Shown one piece after another: positions 53,342-61,601 of a stretch of 64,000 nt of DNA (positions are counted from its first letter, which is position 1; each line of letters begins with the position of its first letter). The translations under genes were made by a program, and so were the position numbers. Source of the stretch: Gordonibacter sp. An230 (GTDB lineage: Bacteria; Actinomycetota; Coriobacteriia; Coriobacteriales; Eggerthellaceae); the NCBI RefSeq assembly GCF_002159915.1, contig NZ_NFJP01000013.1:48121-112120 (forward strand). The letters run 5' to 3'. The notes beneath the pieces were generated by a model that worked only from the letters and a program-made list of their open reading frames with translations, did not search any database and had not been told where the DNA came from.

Positions 53342-53364
53342 AAATATCCCAATTTGGGATATTT
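53342..53364. promoter_or_regulatory. Perfect 23-bp operator palindrome
   Basis: AAATATCCCAA-T-TTGGGATATTT has 11-bp perfect arms around a single base. It stands between the divergent XRE regulator and the 57-residue membrane protein. A TATAAA-type segment (53333-53338) overlaps the regulator promoter area. The arrangement is the classic one for an autoregulating XRE protein. Confidence 0.75.
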
Positions 53365-53392
53365 GAGACAGGAATGGATTGGAGGGTTTGCG

Positions 53393-53566
53393 ATGGATCA
53401 GGGTCAGAATCAGGATCGAGGCATCCGGGTCATAGACGGGTTTCGCTTCACGATAGGGGCGTTCCTTGCGGTTTTGCTCATTGCCGTTGTTATATTTTTG
53501 GTAAGGCTTCTGTTCACGGTGTTTTTCGGAATTGGAATGGTTGGGATTGCCGGCAGCGTTGGTTAG
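53393..53566 (+). CDS. Small single-span membrane protein
   Basis: A 57-residue protein, MDQGQNQDRGIRVIDG followed by one long hydrophobic segment (residues 20-55). GGAGG is placed seven to eight bases before ATG 53393, giving good support for translation; a frame from 53339 overlaps the operator. No family is recognised. It is divergent from the XRE gene and shares its palindrome, so the two form a probable regulated pair. It could be a small transport or stress protein, or a membrane-acting peptide; nothing decides this. Confidence 0.65.
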   Translation: MDQGQNQDRGIRVIDGFRFTIGAFLAVLLIAVVIFLVRLLFTVFFGIGMVGIAGSVG

Positions 53567-53663
53567 CTCTTTCCGATAACCGCTCATGCGAATGATCGGA
53601 ACGTTCGGCGCATACGGCTGAATGTCGGAGTATAATCAGCCCGAAGGTTTTTACAACCTCATA

Positions 53664-53771
53664 TCCGGGGAGCTTGCTGTTCGCTGAGGCGACGGGCGGG
53701 CTGAGAGGAAGCGCCGGCACACGCTTCGACCCGACGAACCTGACATGGGTAATGCCAACGAAGGGAGCTCT
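53664..53771 (+). promoter_or_regulatory. TPP riboswitch (thi box)
   Basis: The conserved core appears in order: CTGAGAG (53701-53707), ACCTGA (53738-53743) and GGGTAATGCC (53747-53756), closing with GAAGGGAGCT just before the thiC start. Binding of thiamine pyrophosphate should lower expression of thiC and the genes after it. The end of the aptamer includes the thiC ribosome binding site, so control of translation is likely. Confidence 0.95.
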
Positions 53772-55112
53772 ATGACGCAGATCAGCGCCGCAGCGCGCGG
53801 CAATCCTGCACCCGTCACGCAGATCGACCACGCCCGCGCGGGCGTGGTCACGCCGGCCATGCGCACCGTGGCCGAGAAGGAGGGGCGCGACCCCGAGTTC
53901 ATCCGGGAGGGCGTGGCGGCCGGGCGCATCGCCATCCCCGCGAACATCCACCATGCGAGCCTCTCGCCCGAGGGCGTGGGCGGCGGCCTGCGCACGAAGG
54001 TGAATGTAAACTTGGGGATCTCGGGCGACGTCGCCTGCGAGGCCGAGGAATGGAAGAAGGTCGACGTGGCCCTGGAGCTGGGCGCCGAGGCCATCATGGA
54101 CCTGTCGAACAGCGGCAAGACGGCCGCGTTCCGGCGCGCTCTCATCGAGCGGTCGCCGGCCATGATCGGCACCGTGCCGATGTACGACGCGATCGGCTAC
54201 CTGGAGAAACCCCTCGTGGGCATCAAAGCGGCCGACTTCCTCGACGTGGTGCGCGCGCACGCCGAAGACGGCGTGGATTTCGTCACCATCCACGCCGGCA
54301 TGAACCGGCGCACCATCGAGAGCTTCCGCGAGGCGGGCCGCCTCACGAACATCGTGAGCCGCGGCGGGTCGCTCATCTTCGCCTGGATGGAGGCCACCGG
54401 CAACGAGAACCCGTTCTACGAGTTCTACGACGAGGTGCTTGCCATCCTGCACGAGCACGATGTCACCATCAGCCTGGGCGACGCCATGCGCCCCGGGTCC
54501 ACCTACGACGCCACCGACGCGGGCCAGATCGCCGAGCTCATCGAGATCGGCAAGCTCGTGCGCCGCGCATGGGACGCGGGCGTGCAGGTGATGGTGGAGG
54601 GGCCGGGCCATATGGCGCTCGACGAGATCGCCGCCAACATGAAGCTGGAGAAGCGCCTGTGCCACGACGCGCCGTTTTACGTGCTCGGGCCGCTCGTCAC
54701 CGACATCGCGCCGGGCTACGACCACATCACGGCTGCCATCGGCGGGGCCGTGGCCGCCGCCTCGGGCGCGGACTTTTTGTGCTACGTGACGCCCGCCGAG
54801 CATCTGCGTCTGCCCGATGCGGCGGACGTGCGCGAAGGCCTCGTGGCCACGAAGATCGCCGCGCACGCCGCCGACATCGCGAAGGGTCTGCCCGGCGCGC
54901 GCGATCGCGACAACCGCATGAGCGATGCCCGCCGCCGCGTGGCGTGGGACGAGATGTTCGACCTCGCGCTTGATCCCGCGAAGGCGCGCAGCTTCTACGA
55001 GAGCGCGCCGCCCTCCACGGAGGGCACCTGCACGATGTGCGGCGAGATGTGCGCCATGCGCACGGTGAACCAAATCATGGATGGCTTGACAGTTGATTTG
55101 GGACAAGAATAA
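53772..55112 (+). CDS. thiC: Phosphomethylpyrimidine synthase ThiC
   Basis: A 446-residue radical SAM-type enzyme that rearranges aminoimidazole ribotide to hydroxymethylpyrimidine phosphate. Family marks: [54 protein letters not shown] and the C-terminal cluster site [10 protein letters not shown]. The cysteine spacing is Cx2Cx3C, more compact than the Cx2Cx4C of Bacillus ThiC. It is of the short form without the ~150-residue N-terminal domain. ATG 53772 follows AAGGGAGC inside the riboswitch; a frame from 53745 is rejected. Confidence 0.96.
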   Translation: MTQISAAARGNPAPVTQIDHARAGVVTPAMRTVAEKEGRDPEFIREGVAAGRIAIPANIHHASLSPEGVGGGLRTKVNVNLGISGDVACEAEEWKKVDVALELGAEAIMDLSNSGKTAAFRRALIERSPAMIGTVPMYDAIGYLEKPLVGIKAADFLDVVRAHAEDGVDFVTIHAGMNRRTIESFREAGRLTNIVSRGGSLIFAWMEATGNENPFYEFYDEVLAILHEHDVTISLGDAMRPGSTYDATDAGQIAELIEIGKLVRRAWDAGVQVMVEGPGHMALDEIAANMKLEKRLCHDAPFYVLGPLVTDIAPGYDHITAAIGGAVAAASGADFLCYVTPAEHLRLPDAADVREGLVATKIAAHAADIAKGLPGARDRDNRMSDARRRVAWDEMFDLALDPAKARSFYESAPPSTEGTCTMCGEMCAMRTVNQIMDGLTVDLGQE

Positions 55113-55122
55113 CCTTCCTCTT

Positions 55123-55167
55123 TGTCATCCTGAGCGGAGCGCCGCAGGCACGGAGTCGAAGGATCCC
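55123..55167 (+). repeat. Common intergenic repeat (TGTCATCCTGAGCG type)
   Basis: TGTCATCCTGAGCGGAGCG (55123-55141) and GGAGTCGAAGGATCCC (55152-55167) resemble a short repeat found between genes in many bacterial phyla. It sits in the 109-base thiC-thiM spacer. Confidence 0.55.
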
Positions 55168-55221
55168 GTGCGGTGCCAGCCTTACCCTGCAATTATCTGA
55201 CTATCAGAAAGAAGAACGACT

Positions 55222-56058
55222 ATGACCCCCTTTGCTCTGAAGAACGCTCTGAACAACGTCCGTGCGACCACGCCGCTCGTGCACAACATCACGAACTACG
55301 TGACGGTGAACGACTGCGCGAACGCGCTGCTGGCCATCGGCGCGAGCCCCATCATGAGCCACGAGCCCGCCGACGTGCGCGATATCCAAACCATCTGCGG
55401 CGGGCTCACGCTCAACATCGGCACGCTTGACGAGCGCTCCATCGCGGGCATGTTCGCCGCCGGCGAGCGCGCGGGCGAGCTCGGGCACCCCATCGTGCTC
55501 GATCCCGTGGGCGTTGGCGCGTCGGCGCTGCGCACGAAGACGGCGGGCGACCTGCTCGACCGGCTGTCCGTGTCCGTCATTCGCGGCAACATGTCCGAGG
55601 TGAAGGCGCTCGCCGGCGGCGCGGCCTCCACCCGCGGCGTGGACGTGTGCCCGGACGACGCCGTCACCGAGGGCAACTTGGCCGCGAGCGCCGCGTTCGC
55701 GCGCGCCTTCGCCGCGAAGACCAGCGCGGTCGTGGCCATCACCGGCGCCATCGACGTCGTGGCCGACGCCGAGCACGCCTTCGCCATCCGCAACGGCAGT
55801 GCGCTCATGGGCCGCATCACGGGCGCGGGCTGCATGCTGTCGTGCGTGTGCGCCGCGTTCGCGGTGGCGAACCCCGATGCGCTCTTGGATTCCCAAGTGG
55901 CCGCCGTGGCCGGCATGGGGCTTGCAGGCCAGGTCGCCGAGGAGCGGATGGGCGGCCTTGACGGCAACGGGTCGTTTCGCACCTACCTGCTCGACGCGCT
56001 GTTCAACCTGGGCGGCGACGCGCTCGAAGCGGGCGCGCGCGTGGAAGAGCTGGCGTAA
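55222..56058 (+). CDS. thiM: Hydroxyethylthiazole kinase
   Basis: A 278-residue ribokinase-fold enzyme that phosphorylates the salvaged thiazole moiety. Marks: TPLVHNITNYVTVNDCANAL, the SPIMSHEPADV loop, LDPVGVGASALRT, IRGNMSEVKAL and ITGAGCMLSCV with the catalytic Cys. The N-terminus and length are normal. AAGAAGAA lies upstream of ATG 55222. thiE starts ten bases after its stop. Presence of thiM without thiG/thiH/thiS here suggests that thiazole comes from salvage or from genes outside the window. Confidence 0.95.
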   Translation: MTPFALKNALNNVRATTPLVHNITNYVTVNDCANALLAIGASPIMSHEPADVRDIQTICGGLTLNIGTLDERSIAGMFAAGERAGELGHPIVLDPVGVGASALRTKTAGDLLDRLSVSVIRGNMSEVKALAGGAASTRGVDVCPDDAVTEGNLAASAAFARAFAAKTSAVVAITGAIDVVADAEHAFAIRNGSALMGRITGAGCMLSCVCAAFAVANPDALLDSQVAAVAGMGLAGQVAEERMGGLDGNGSFRTYLLDALFNLGGDALEAGARVEELA

Positions 56059-56068
56059 GGGGGCGGCT

Positions 56069-56719
56069 GTGCATTCGCGGGAGAACCTTCGTCGCGCCAT
56101 GGCGCTCTATGCGGTGACCGATCGCTCGTGGCTCGGCGGGCGTACGCTCGCCGACTGCGTCGCGGCAGCGCTCGCGGGCGGCGCGACCTGCGTTCAGTTG
56201 CGCGAGAAAGGGGCCTCGACCGCCGCCGTGGCGGCGCAGGCGCGCGCTTTGCTGCCGCTGTGCCGCGCGGCGGGCGCTCCGCTCATCGTGAACGACGACG
56301 TGGAGGCGGCCCTGCTCGCGGGGGCCGACGGCGTGCATGTGGGGCAGGGCGACGCCGCATGCGCCGAGGCGCGGGCCGCCCTCGGTCCGGATGCCGTCGT
56401 GGGCGTGTCGGTGCAGACGGCGGCGCAGGCGCTCGCGGCGCAAAAGGCCGGGGCCGACTATCTGGGCGCGGGCGCGGTGTTCGGCACGCCCACGAAAACG
56501 GATGCCGTCGTCACGGGCGTGGACGGGCTTTCCGTCATCTGTGCGGCGGTGACCATCCCCGTCGTCGCCATCGGCGGGCTGAACGCGCGCACGCTGCCCG
56601 CGCTCGCGGGCAGCGGAGCCGACGGGGCGGCCGTGGTGTCGGCCCTCTTCGCAGCGGACGACATCGAAAGCGCGGCCCACCAGCTGCGCGCGGTCGTGCG
56701 GGAGGCGTTGGGGGCGTAG
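56069..56719 (+). CDS. thiE: Thiamine-phosphate synthase
   Basis: A 216-residue TIM-barrel enzyme that joins the pyrimidine and thiazole phosphates to thiamine phosphate. YAVTDRSWLGG at the start, CVQLREKGAS, LIVNDDVEAAL, GVHVGQGD and GAGAVFGTPTKTDA, PVVAIGGLNA are all in place. GTG 56069 with AAGGGGG before it gives the standard N-terminal length; ATG 56099 would cut into the first helix. thiD follows after 107 bases. Confidence 0.93.
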   Translation: MHSRENLRRAMALYAVTDRSWLGGRTLADCVAAALAGGATCVQLREKGASTAAVAAQARALLPLCRAAGAPLIVNDDVEAALLAGADGVHVGQGDAACAEARAALGPDAVVGVSVQTAAQALAAQKAGADYLGAGAVFGTPTKTDAVVTGVDGLSVICAAVTIPVVAIGGLNARTLPALAGSGADGAAVVSALFAADDIESAAHQLRAVVREALGA

Positions 56720-56826
56720 CGTTTCGCGCCTTGTGCGGCGCGCCCCGAAGGCATCCGAACGTTCGCCCGCCTTCGACCCTTCTGCTCCGAGCGGCCGTGC
56801 GAAGCGGCCGAAGAAAGGACGACATC

Positions 56827-57618
56827 ATGAAAGCAGTGCTCAGCATCGCGGGATCCGATTCGAGCGGCGGCGCCGGCATCCAGGCCGACATCAAGACCAT
56901 CGCCGCCCACAAGCTGTTCGCTGAGACGGCCATCACGGCCATCACGGCGCAGAACACCCTCGGCGTCGCCGGCGTGCGCGAGGTGGAGCCGGCGTTCGTG
57001 GCAGCCCAGATCGACGCCGTGTTCGACGACATCCGGCCCGACGCCGTGAAGATCGGCATGGTGTCGTCGGCCGCTATCATCGAGGCCGTGGCCGAGCGGC
57101 TTGCGGCCTACGGTGCGCGCAACGTCGTGGTTGACCCCGTGATGGTGGCCACGAGCGGCGCGCGCCTCATCGACGAGGATGCCGTGGCCGCTCTGCGCGC
57201 CCGCCTGCTGCCGCTTGCGGACGTCGTCACGCCCAACATCCCCGAAGCCGAGGTGCTGTGCGGTTTTCCCATCGCCGACGAGGCCGCGATGGAGCGCGCC
57301 GCCCGCCAGCTGATCGGGATGTGCGGCGGGGCGGCGCTCGTGAAGGGCGGCCACGGCGCGAACGACGCGAACGACGTGCTGGCCCTTCCCAACGGCACGG
57401 TGCGGTGGTTCCGCGCCCCCGCCATCGACACGGGAAACACCCACGGCACCGGCTGCACGCTGTCGTCGGCCATCGCGTGCGGGCTGGCCGCGGGGAAGGA
57501 CATGGCCGAGGCCGTGGCGGGCGCCAAGGCGTACGTCACCGGCGCGCTGGCCGCCGGGCTCAACCTCGGGCGCGGCAGCGGCCCCCTCGACCACATGTGG
57601 GCGTGGGGAGGGAGGTAG
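56827..57618 (+). CDS. thiD: Hydroxymethylpyrimidine/phosphomethylpyrimidine kinase
   Basis: A 263-residue ribokinase-family kinase that carries out both phosphorylations of the pyrimidine moiety. MKAVLSIAGSDSSGGAGIQA, AQNTLGV, VKIGMVSS, VDPVMVATSGARL, TPNIPEAEVL and DTGNTHGTGCTLSSAIA are family signatures. AAAGGAC precedes ATG 56827. It belongs to the thiCMED series under the TPP riboswitch. Confidence 0.96.
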   Translation: MKAVLSIAGSDSSGGAGIQADIKTIAAHKLFAETAITAITAQNTLGVAGVREVEPAFVAAQIDAVFDDIRPDAVKIGMVSSAAIIEAVAERLAAYGARNVVVDPVMVATSGARLIDEDAVAALRARLLPLADVVTPNIPEAEVLCGFPIADEAAMERAARQLIGMCGGAALVKGGHGANDANDVLALPNGTVRWFRAPAIDTGNTHGTGCTLSSAIACGLAAGKDMAEAVAGAKAYVTGALAAGLNLGRGSGPLDHMWAWGGR

Positions 57619-57625
57619 GGCTTCT

Positions 57626-58390
57626 ATGGACGTTGCGAGCGCATGCGCGTTCGAGGCGCGGCATCCCGAAAAGGTTCGAGACGTGAGCGGTTCGTCGGGC
57701 GCCCTCACCGTGCGCCTCGATGCCGACGACGGCTGCTATTACCTGAAGTCGGGAGAGGCGGGCTCTTTGAGGCGAGAGCACGAGGCGCTTCGCTTCTTCC
57801 ATCCGCTCGGCCTTGCGCCCGAGGCCTTGGGCTACGAGAGCGGCGAGCGGGATCGTCTGCTCATGCGCCCGCTGCCGGGTTCGCCCGCCGTCAGCTCGCA
57901 GCTCATGTCGCATCCCGATCGCCTCGCCCGCGCGCTCGGCAGGGCGCTGCGCGATTTCCACGACCGCGGCATCGGGGACTGCCCGTTCTCCAACAGCGCA
58001 GCCGACATGCTCGCGCGTGTGGAGCGGAACCATCGCGCCCGCGAGCTTGACGAGGTCATGGCGCGCGCCATCGGAGAAACGGACATCGACCGCATCTACG
58101 AGCGCATCCGGGCAGGGGCCCGTCTGCTTGAAGACGACGTGGTCGTCCACGGCGATTTCTGCCTGCCGAACGTGTTCTTCGACGGCGAATACCGCTTCGC
58201 CGGGTTCATCGACCTGGGGATGGCCGGCCGGGGGGATCGGCATTACGACCTGTACTGGGGTCGATGGACGCTGCGCTACAACCTGGGCACCGACGCGTAC
58301 GGGGATGCGTTCTTCGACGCGTACGGCGCCGCCGACATCGATCCCGCGCGCATAGAGGTGGCGGGCCTTATCTCCTGCCTGGACGGATGA
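57626..58390 (+). CDS. APH-family small-molecule kinase (aminoglycoside phosphotransferase-like)
   Basis: A 254-residue protein of the APH/choline kinase fold. The catalytic loop VVHGDFCLPNVFF (HGDxxxxN) and IDLGMAGRGDRHYDLY (metal-binding D) are intact, and RWTLRYNLGTDAYGDAFF matches APH(3')-type C-termini. Its start lies 7 bases after thiD, so it is probably cotranscribed with the thiamine genes, and a salvage kinase for thiamine or a precursor is a fair inference. An antibiotic resistance role would need direct evidence; many APH(3')-like proteins in chromosomes are not resistance genes. Confidence 0.75.
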   Translation: MDVASACAFEARHPEKVRDVSGSSGALTVRLDADDGCYYLKSGEAGSLRREHEALRFFHPLGLAPEALGYESGERDRLLMRPLPGSPAVSSQLMSHPDRLARALGRALRDFHDRGIGDCPFSNSAADMLARVERNHRARELDEVMARAIGETDIDRIYERIRAGARLLEDDVVVHGDFCLPNVFFDGEYRFAGFIDLGMAGRGDRHYDLYWGRWTLRYNLGTDAYGDAFFDAYGAADIDPARIEVAGLISCLDG

Positions 58391-58409
58391 GGCCCCTTTC
58401 AGATCCCGA

Positions 58410-60050
58410 TCACGCCTCGAACACGCACCGCCCTCCCGTGAACGTGGCCAGCACCCGCGTCTTCTGCACGTCGTCGGGCGCGCACGAGAGCACGTCGCGG
58501 TCGAGCACCGCCACGTCGGCCAGCATGCCCGGCTCGAGCGTCCCCAGTTCGTGCGCGCGTCCGGCGGCCGCGGCGCTGCCCTGCGTGTAGGCGCGCAGGG
58601 CCTCGGCCATCCCGATGCGCTCGGAGGCCAGCCATCCGCCCGCCGGCTCGTGCGTGGCCGGATCTTGCCGCGCCGTCGCGCTGTACAGCACGTCCATCGA
58701 GTTCACGCCCACCACCGGCGAGTCCGTTCCGAACGCGAGCGTCGCACCCGTGCCCAGAAGCGTGCGGAACGGCCACATGAGCTTCGCGCGCTCGGCTCCC
58801 AAATCGCGCTCGGGACCGCCGGGATCGAGCGTCATGTGCGGCGGCTGCACGGCCGCCACCACATCGAGCGCGGCGAGCCGCTCCACGTCGTCCGGCAGGA
58901 AGTTCTCCACATGCTCCAGGCAGTTGCGCCGCCCTTCGGGCAAAGGGCCGTACGTCGCGCGGGCCTCTTCGAAGATGTCGAGCGCCGCGTGGATGGCCGC
59001 GTCGCCGATCGTGTGGATGCGCACGGGGAATCCCTTTGCCGCCGTGGCCATCACGAGCGAGCGCATCGTCTGCGCGTCCACGGTGGGCCGTCCGCAGTCG
59101 CCTTCGAAGCGTGCGTTCGCGTACGGCTCGGTCACCCAGGCCGTGTGCTGGCTCGACACGCCGTCGAAGAACTGCTTGAAGCCGGACGCCTGAAGCATCG
59201 GGCCCGTGTACGCCTCCCGCATGGCCTCGAAGCGCCCCATGTCGGCAAGGAGGGTGGGGAAGAGGTGCACGCGCGCCGTCAGCTCGCCGCGAGCGAGCAG
59301 CGCCGCATGGACGTCGTCGCGGATGAAGTCGAGCCCGGGATGCGCCATGAGCGACATGTCGCATACGCTCGTCACGCCGTTTTGCGCCAGCTTGGCGAGA
59401 AAGCCCCGGTAGGCGTCGGCAACCTCGGAATCGGAGAAGGCACCCATGATCCTTGGCATAAGCTCCATGGCGGCCGCCTCGCGCACGACGCCCGTCAGCT
59501 CGCCGTCCTCGAAGCGGTCGTACGACCCTCCTGCGGGCGGCTCGCTCTCGCGCGTCAGGCCCAGTTCGCGCAAGGCGGTCGAGTTGAGCCACAGCGTGTG
59601 GGCGTCGCCCGAATACAAAGCCACGGGGCGCGCGGGGAAGGCCTCGTCGAGCGAGCGCTTCGTGGGCATGACGGGAGGGTTCCAGCGGTACTCGCGCCAT
59701 CCTTGGGCGAGCAGCCAGCCTGTCGGGCGGCGCTCGGCGAAGCGCTTCATGCGCGCCACGCAGTCGGCCTCGCTCTCTCCCAGAAACGTGGTTGCAAGCG
59801 CGGACGCGTACACGGCCGAGTGGAAGAAGTGCAGGTGCGAGTCGTGGAAGCCCGGCACTACGAGCGCGTCTTCGAAGTCGCGCACCTCGGGAGCCGCCGC
59901 GTTGCCGTTCGTCTCCCGTGCGAGCGCGCGCATCTCTTCGCGCGGCCCGATGGCGGCGATGCGGTCTCCTGAGATGGCCACTGCCGCCGGCATGACCGCG
60001 TCGCCGCCGGTGAACACGCGCTCGCTCTCGATGATCGTGTCGATGCGCAT
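58410..60050 (-). CDS. YtcJ-like metal-dependent amidohydrolase
   Basis: A 546-residue enzyme of the amidohydrolase superfamily (PF07969, YtcJ-type). GFHDSHLHFF supplies the first metal-binding HxH; HTIGDAAIH and AFGTDSPV supply later His and Asp ligands; the C-terminal QGSAAAAGRAHELGTLEPGM is the usual composite domain. The substrate is an amide or cyclic amide that cannot be named. AAGGAG stands seven bases before ATG 60050; an upstream in-frame ATG at 60089 is less likely. It converges on the APH-like kinase, whose stop is 19 bases away. Confidence 0.9.
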   Translation of the reverse strand: MRIDTIIESERVFTGGDAVMPAAVAISGDRIAAIGPREEMRALARETNGNAAAPEVRDFEDALVVPGFHDSHLHFFHSAVYASALATTFLGESEADCVARMKRFAERRPTGWLLAQGWREYRWNPPVMPTKRSLDEAFPARPVALYSGDAHTLWLNSTALRELGLTRESEPPAGGSYDRFEDGELTGVVREAAAMELMPRIMGAFSDSEVADAYRGFLAKLAQNGVTSVCDMSLMAHPGLDFIRDDVHAALLARGELTARVHLFPTLLADMGRFEAMREAYTGPMLQASGFKQFFDGVSSQHTAWVTEPYANARFEGDCGRPTVDAQTMRSLVMATAAKGFPVRIHTIGDAAIHAALDIFEEARATYGPLPEGRRNCLEHVENFLPDDVERLAALDVVAAVQPPHMTLDPGGPERDLGAERAKLMWPFRTLLGTGATLAFGTDSPVVGVNSMDVLYSATARQDPATHEPAGGWLASERIGMAEALRAYTQGSAAAAGRAHELGTLEPGMLADVAVLDRDVLSCAPDDVQKTRVLATFTGGRCVFEA

Positions 60051-60441
60051 ACGTTGCTCCTTTCCGAACGTGCCGCTGCGCGTTCGCATCGTCGTCTTGC
60101 GCTCCGCTCATCATCCGAGCCTTCCGCGTCGCGCAGCCGCCATTGTACGCCTCGCGAGCGCGGGGCGAAACGGCATGCGGGCCTATGCGAGGGTTTTCGG
60201 TCTTCGGACGGCGCTTCGTCGAGGCGAGCGGCGTGGTCGTACGCCTCGGCGGGCGCAAGGCCGTGCACGCTTACGGTCTTGCGTCCGGCACTGGGTTCGG
60301 ACGGAAGGGCCGAAAGGGTTTTCGGCGGCTTTCTGAAAAAAATCGAAAACAGGGCTTGACGATTCGACGCGCACCCCGTAATATACTTGCTCGCGCTCGC
60401 ACCTTGCTTTTGAAGTGGCAGGATGCGCATCGGGAATCCGA
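60051..60441. other. Spacer upstream of tRNA-Gln
   Basis: 391 bases between the amidohydrolase start and tRNA-Gln. Apart from the tRNA promoter at 60356-60384 and an A-rich tract before it (60336-60350) nothing is recognised. Confidence 0.55.
60356..60384 (+). promoter_or_regulatory. tRNA-Gln/Glu promoter
   Basis: TTGACG (60356-60361), a 17-bp spacer and TAATAT (60379-60384), 57 bases before tRNA-Gln. An A-rich tract directly upstream may act as an UP element. Confidence 0.85.
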
Positions 60442-60515
60442 TGGGGTGTCGTCTAATGGCAGGACAGCGGTTTCTGGTGCCGTATGTGAGGGTTCGACTC
60501 CTTCCACCCCAGCCA
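60442..60515 (+). tRNA. tRNA-Gln (CTG)
   Basis: A 74-base tRNA with acceptor TGGGGTG/CACCCCA, anticodon stem GCGGT/GCCGT and loop TTCTGGT giving anticodon CTG; 3' CCA encoded. First of a two-tRNA transcript. Confidence 0.94.
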
Positions 60516-60542
60516 TTTCCGACAAGAGAAGCGCAATGATGT

Positions 60543-60619
60543 GGCTCCGTCGTCTAGCGGTTTAGGACGCCGCCCTCTCAAGGCGGAGGTCGCCGGTTCG
60601 AATCCGGTCGGAGCTACCA
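60543..60619 (+). tRNA. tRNA-Glu (CTC)
   Basis: A 77-base tRNA with acceptor GGCTCCG/CGGAGCT, anticodon stem CCGCC/GGCGG and anticodon CTC; 3' CCA encoded. A terminator follows ten bases later. Confidence 0.94.
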
Positions 60620-60628
60620 GGACGCTAC

Positions 60629-60656
60629 AGGCCGGAAGCGGTTTCGCTTCCGGCCT
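60629..60656 (+). terminator. Terminator of the tRNA-Gln/Glu unit
   Basis: AGGCCGGAAGC (60629-60639) pairs with GCTTCCGGCCT (60646-60656), followed by TTCCCTTTTT. Confidence 0.92.
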
Positions 60657-60706
60657 TTCCCTTTTTCGCCATCGTCTGCATCACGAGGCAAGGCTTTCGC
60701 GTTCGC

Positions 60707-61495
60707 TCAGCGTTTGCGCGCGTCGTCTGCGGGGTCTTCGGACTCGGCGGCCCGTTCCTCCAATCCGTCGTCGAATCCGATGGCCGCGTGCATGGCGTTG
60801 CAGAAGGGCTTGTTCCCCGAGGCTCCGCAACGGCATAGCGCATAGCGGTTGCGAAGCTCGTACTCCGACCCGTCCGCGCTCGCAAGCGGAATGCCGCCGC
60901 GCACGAACAGCGGGCCGCCGACGCCTTCCTCCACGTCCTCGAGCACGGCGATCGACGGCTTGAGGCGCGGCTCGTACCTGGTTCCCTCGAGGGCGTCCAC
61001 GTGCACGAGGCGTCCGGCCGGGCAGTCCGAGGACGCCTTCACGGCTTCGCGTTCGAGGCGCTCGTCGAAGGAGAGCTCGGTGAGGGTCCAGGCGTCGCCG
61101 TCCTCGCGATGGCAGAAGCGGGCGAACGCGCAGCGGCCGTCGTCGAGCAGCGTCACGCGGGGTCCGGGATAGACGTCGGCGCGCTCGTCGAACGGCGCTC
61201 GCGAGGCCGTCTCGGCGCCGTCGAAGCCGACGCGGCGGTGCGTGCCGTCGCAGAACGGGGCCTCGTTCGAGCGCCCGCAGCGGCACAGCGCGTACTCCTC
61301 TTGGGGAGGAAACGTGCGCACGGTGCGGTACTCGTAGTGGCCGCCTGTCGGCATGATGGCTTGCTGGATCAGGGGGACGCCCCCGCTCACGAGGTACGGC
61401 CCGTCGGGCGAAATGGCAATGCTCATGCGCTGCTCTGCGACGGGCTGCCGCTCGGCGGTCGGGCGCGTCGCTGTCGGTGCGGAGATGGAGGGCAT
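60707..61495 (-). CDS. Double CDGSH iron-sulfur domain protein
   Basis: A 262-residue protein with two CDGSH modules. The first, CRCGRSNEAPFCDGTH (about residues 70-85), is a perfect C-x-C-x2-S-x3-P-x-C-D-G-x-H 2Fe-2S site. The second, CRCGASGNKPFCNAMH (about residues 224-239), keeps all four ligands but has N-A-M where D-G-S is usual. Between them, CAFARFC and SDCPAGRLV look like a divergent mono-cluster ferredoxin-like (Fer4_19) domain. Role unknown; probably electron transfer or redox sensing. ATG 61495 has GAGGAA upstream; a TTG at 61534 overlaps a likely promoter and is rejected. Confidence 0.85.
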   Translation of the reverse strand: MPSISAPTATRPTAERQPVAEQRMSIAISPDGPYLVSGGVPLIQQAIMPTGGHYEYRTVRTFPPQEEYALCRCGRSNEAPFCDGTHRRVGFDGAETASRAPFDERADVYPGPRVTLLDDGRCAFARFCHREDGDAWTLTELSFDERLEREAVKASSDCPAGRLVHVDALEGTRYEPRLKPSIAVLEDVEEGVGGPLFVRGGIPLASADGSEYELRNRYALCRCGASGNKPFCNAMHAAIGFDDGLEERAAESEDPADDARKR

Positions 61496-61601
61496 GCGTT
61501 CCTCGCTTTCGCTCGTTTGGGTTGAACGAGGCAAGTATAGGAGGGACGGCGCGTCGCCCTTTGCTTTCGAGGGAAAGCGTCAAGGCCCGGTCAACCTGCC
61601 G

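Noticed and set aside
57626..58390. A direct call as an aminoglycoside resistance gene
   Set aside because: The fold matches but the thiamine operon context argues against it and sequence alone cannot show resistance.
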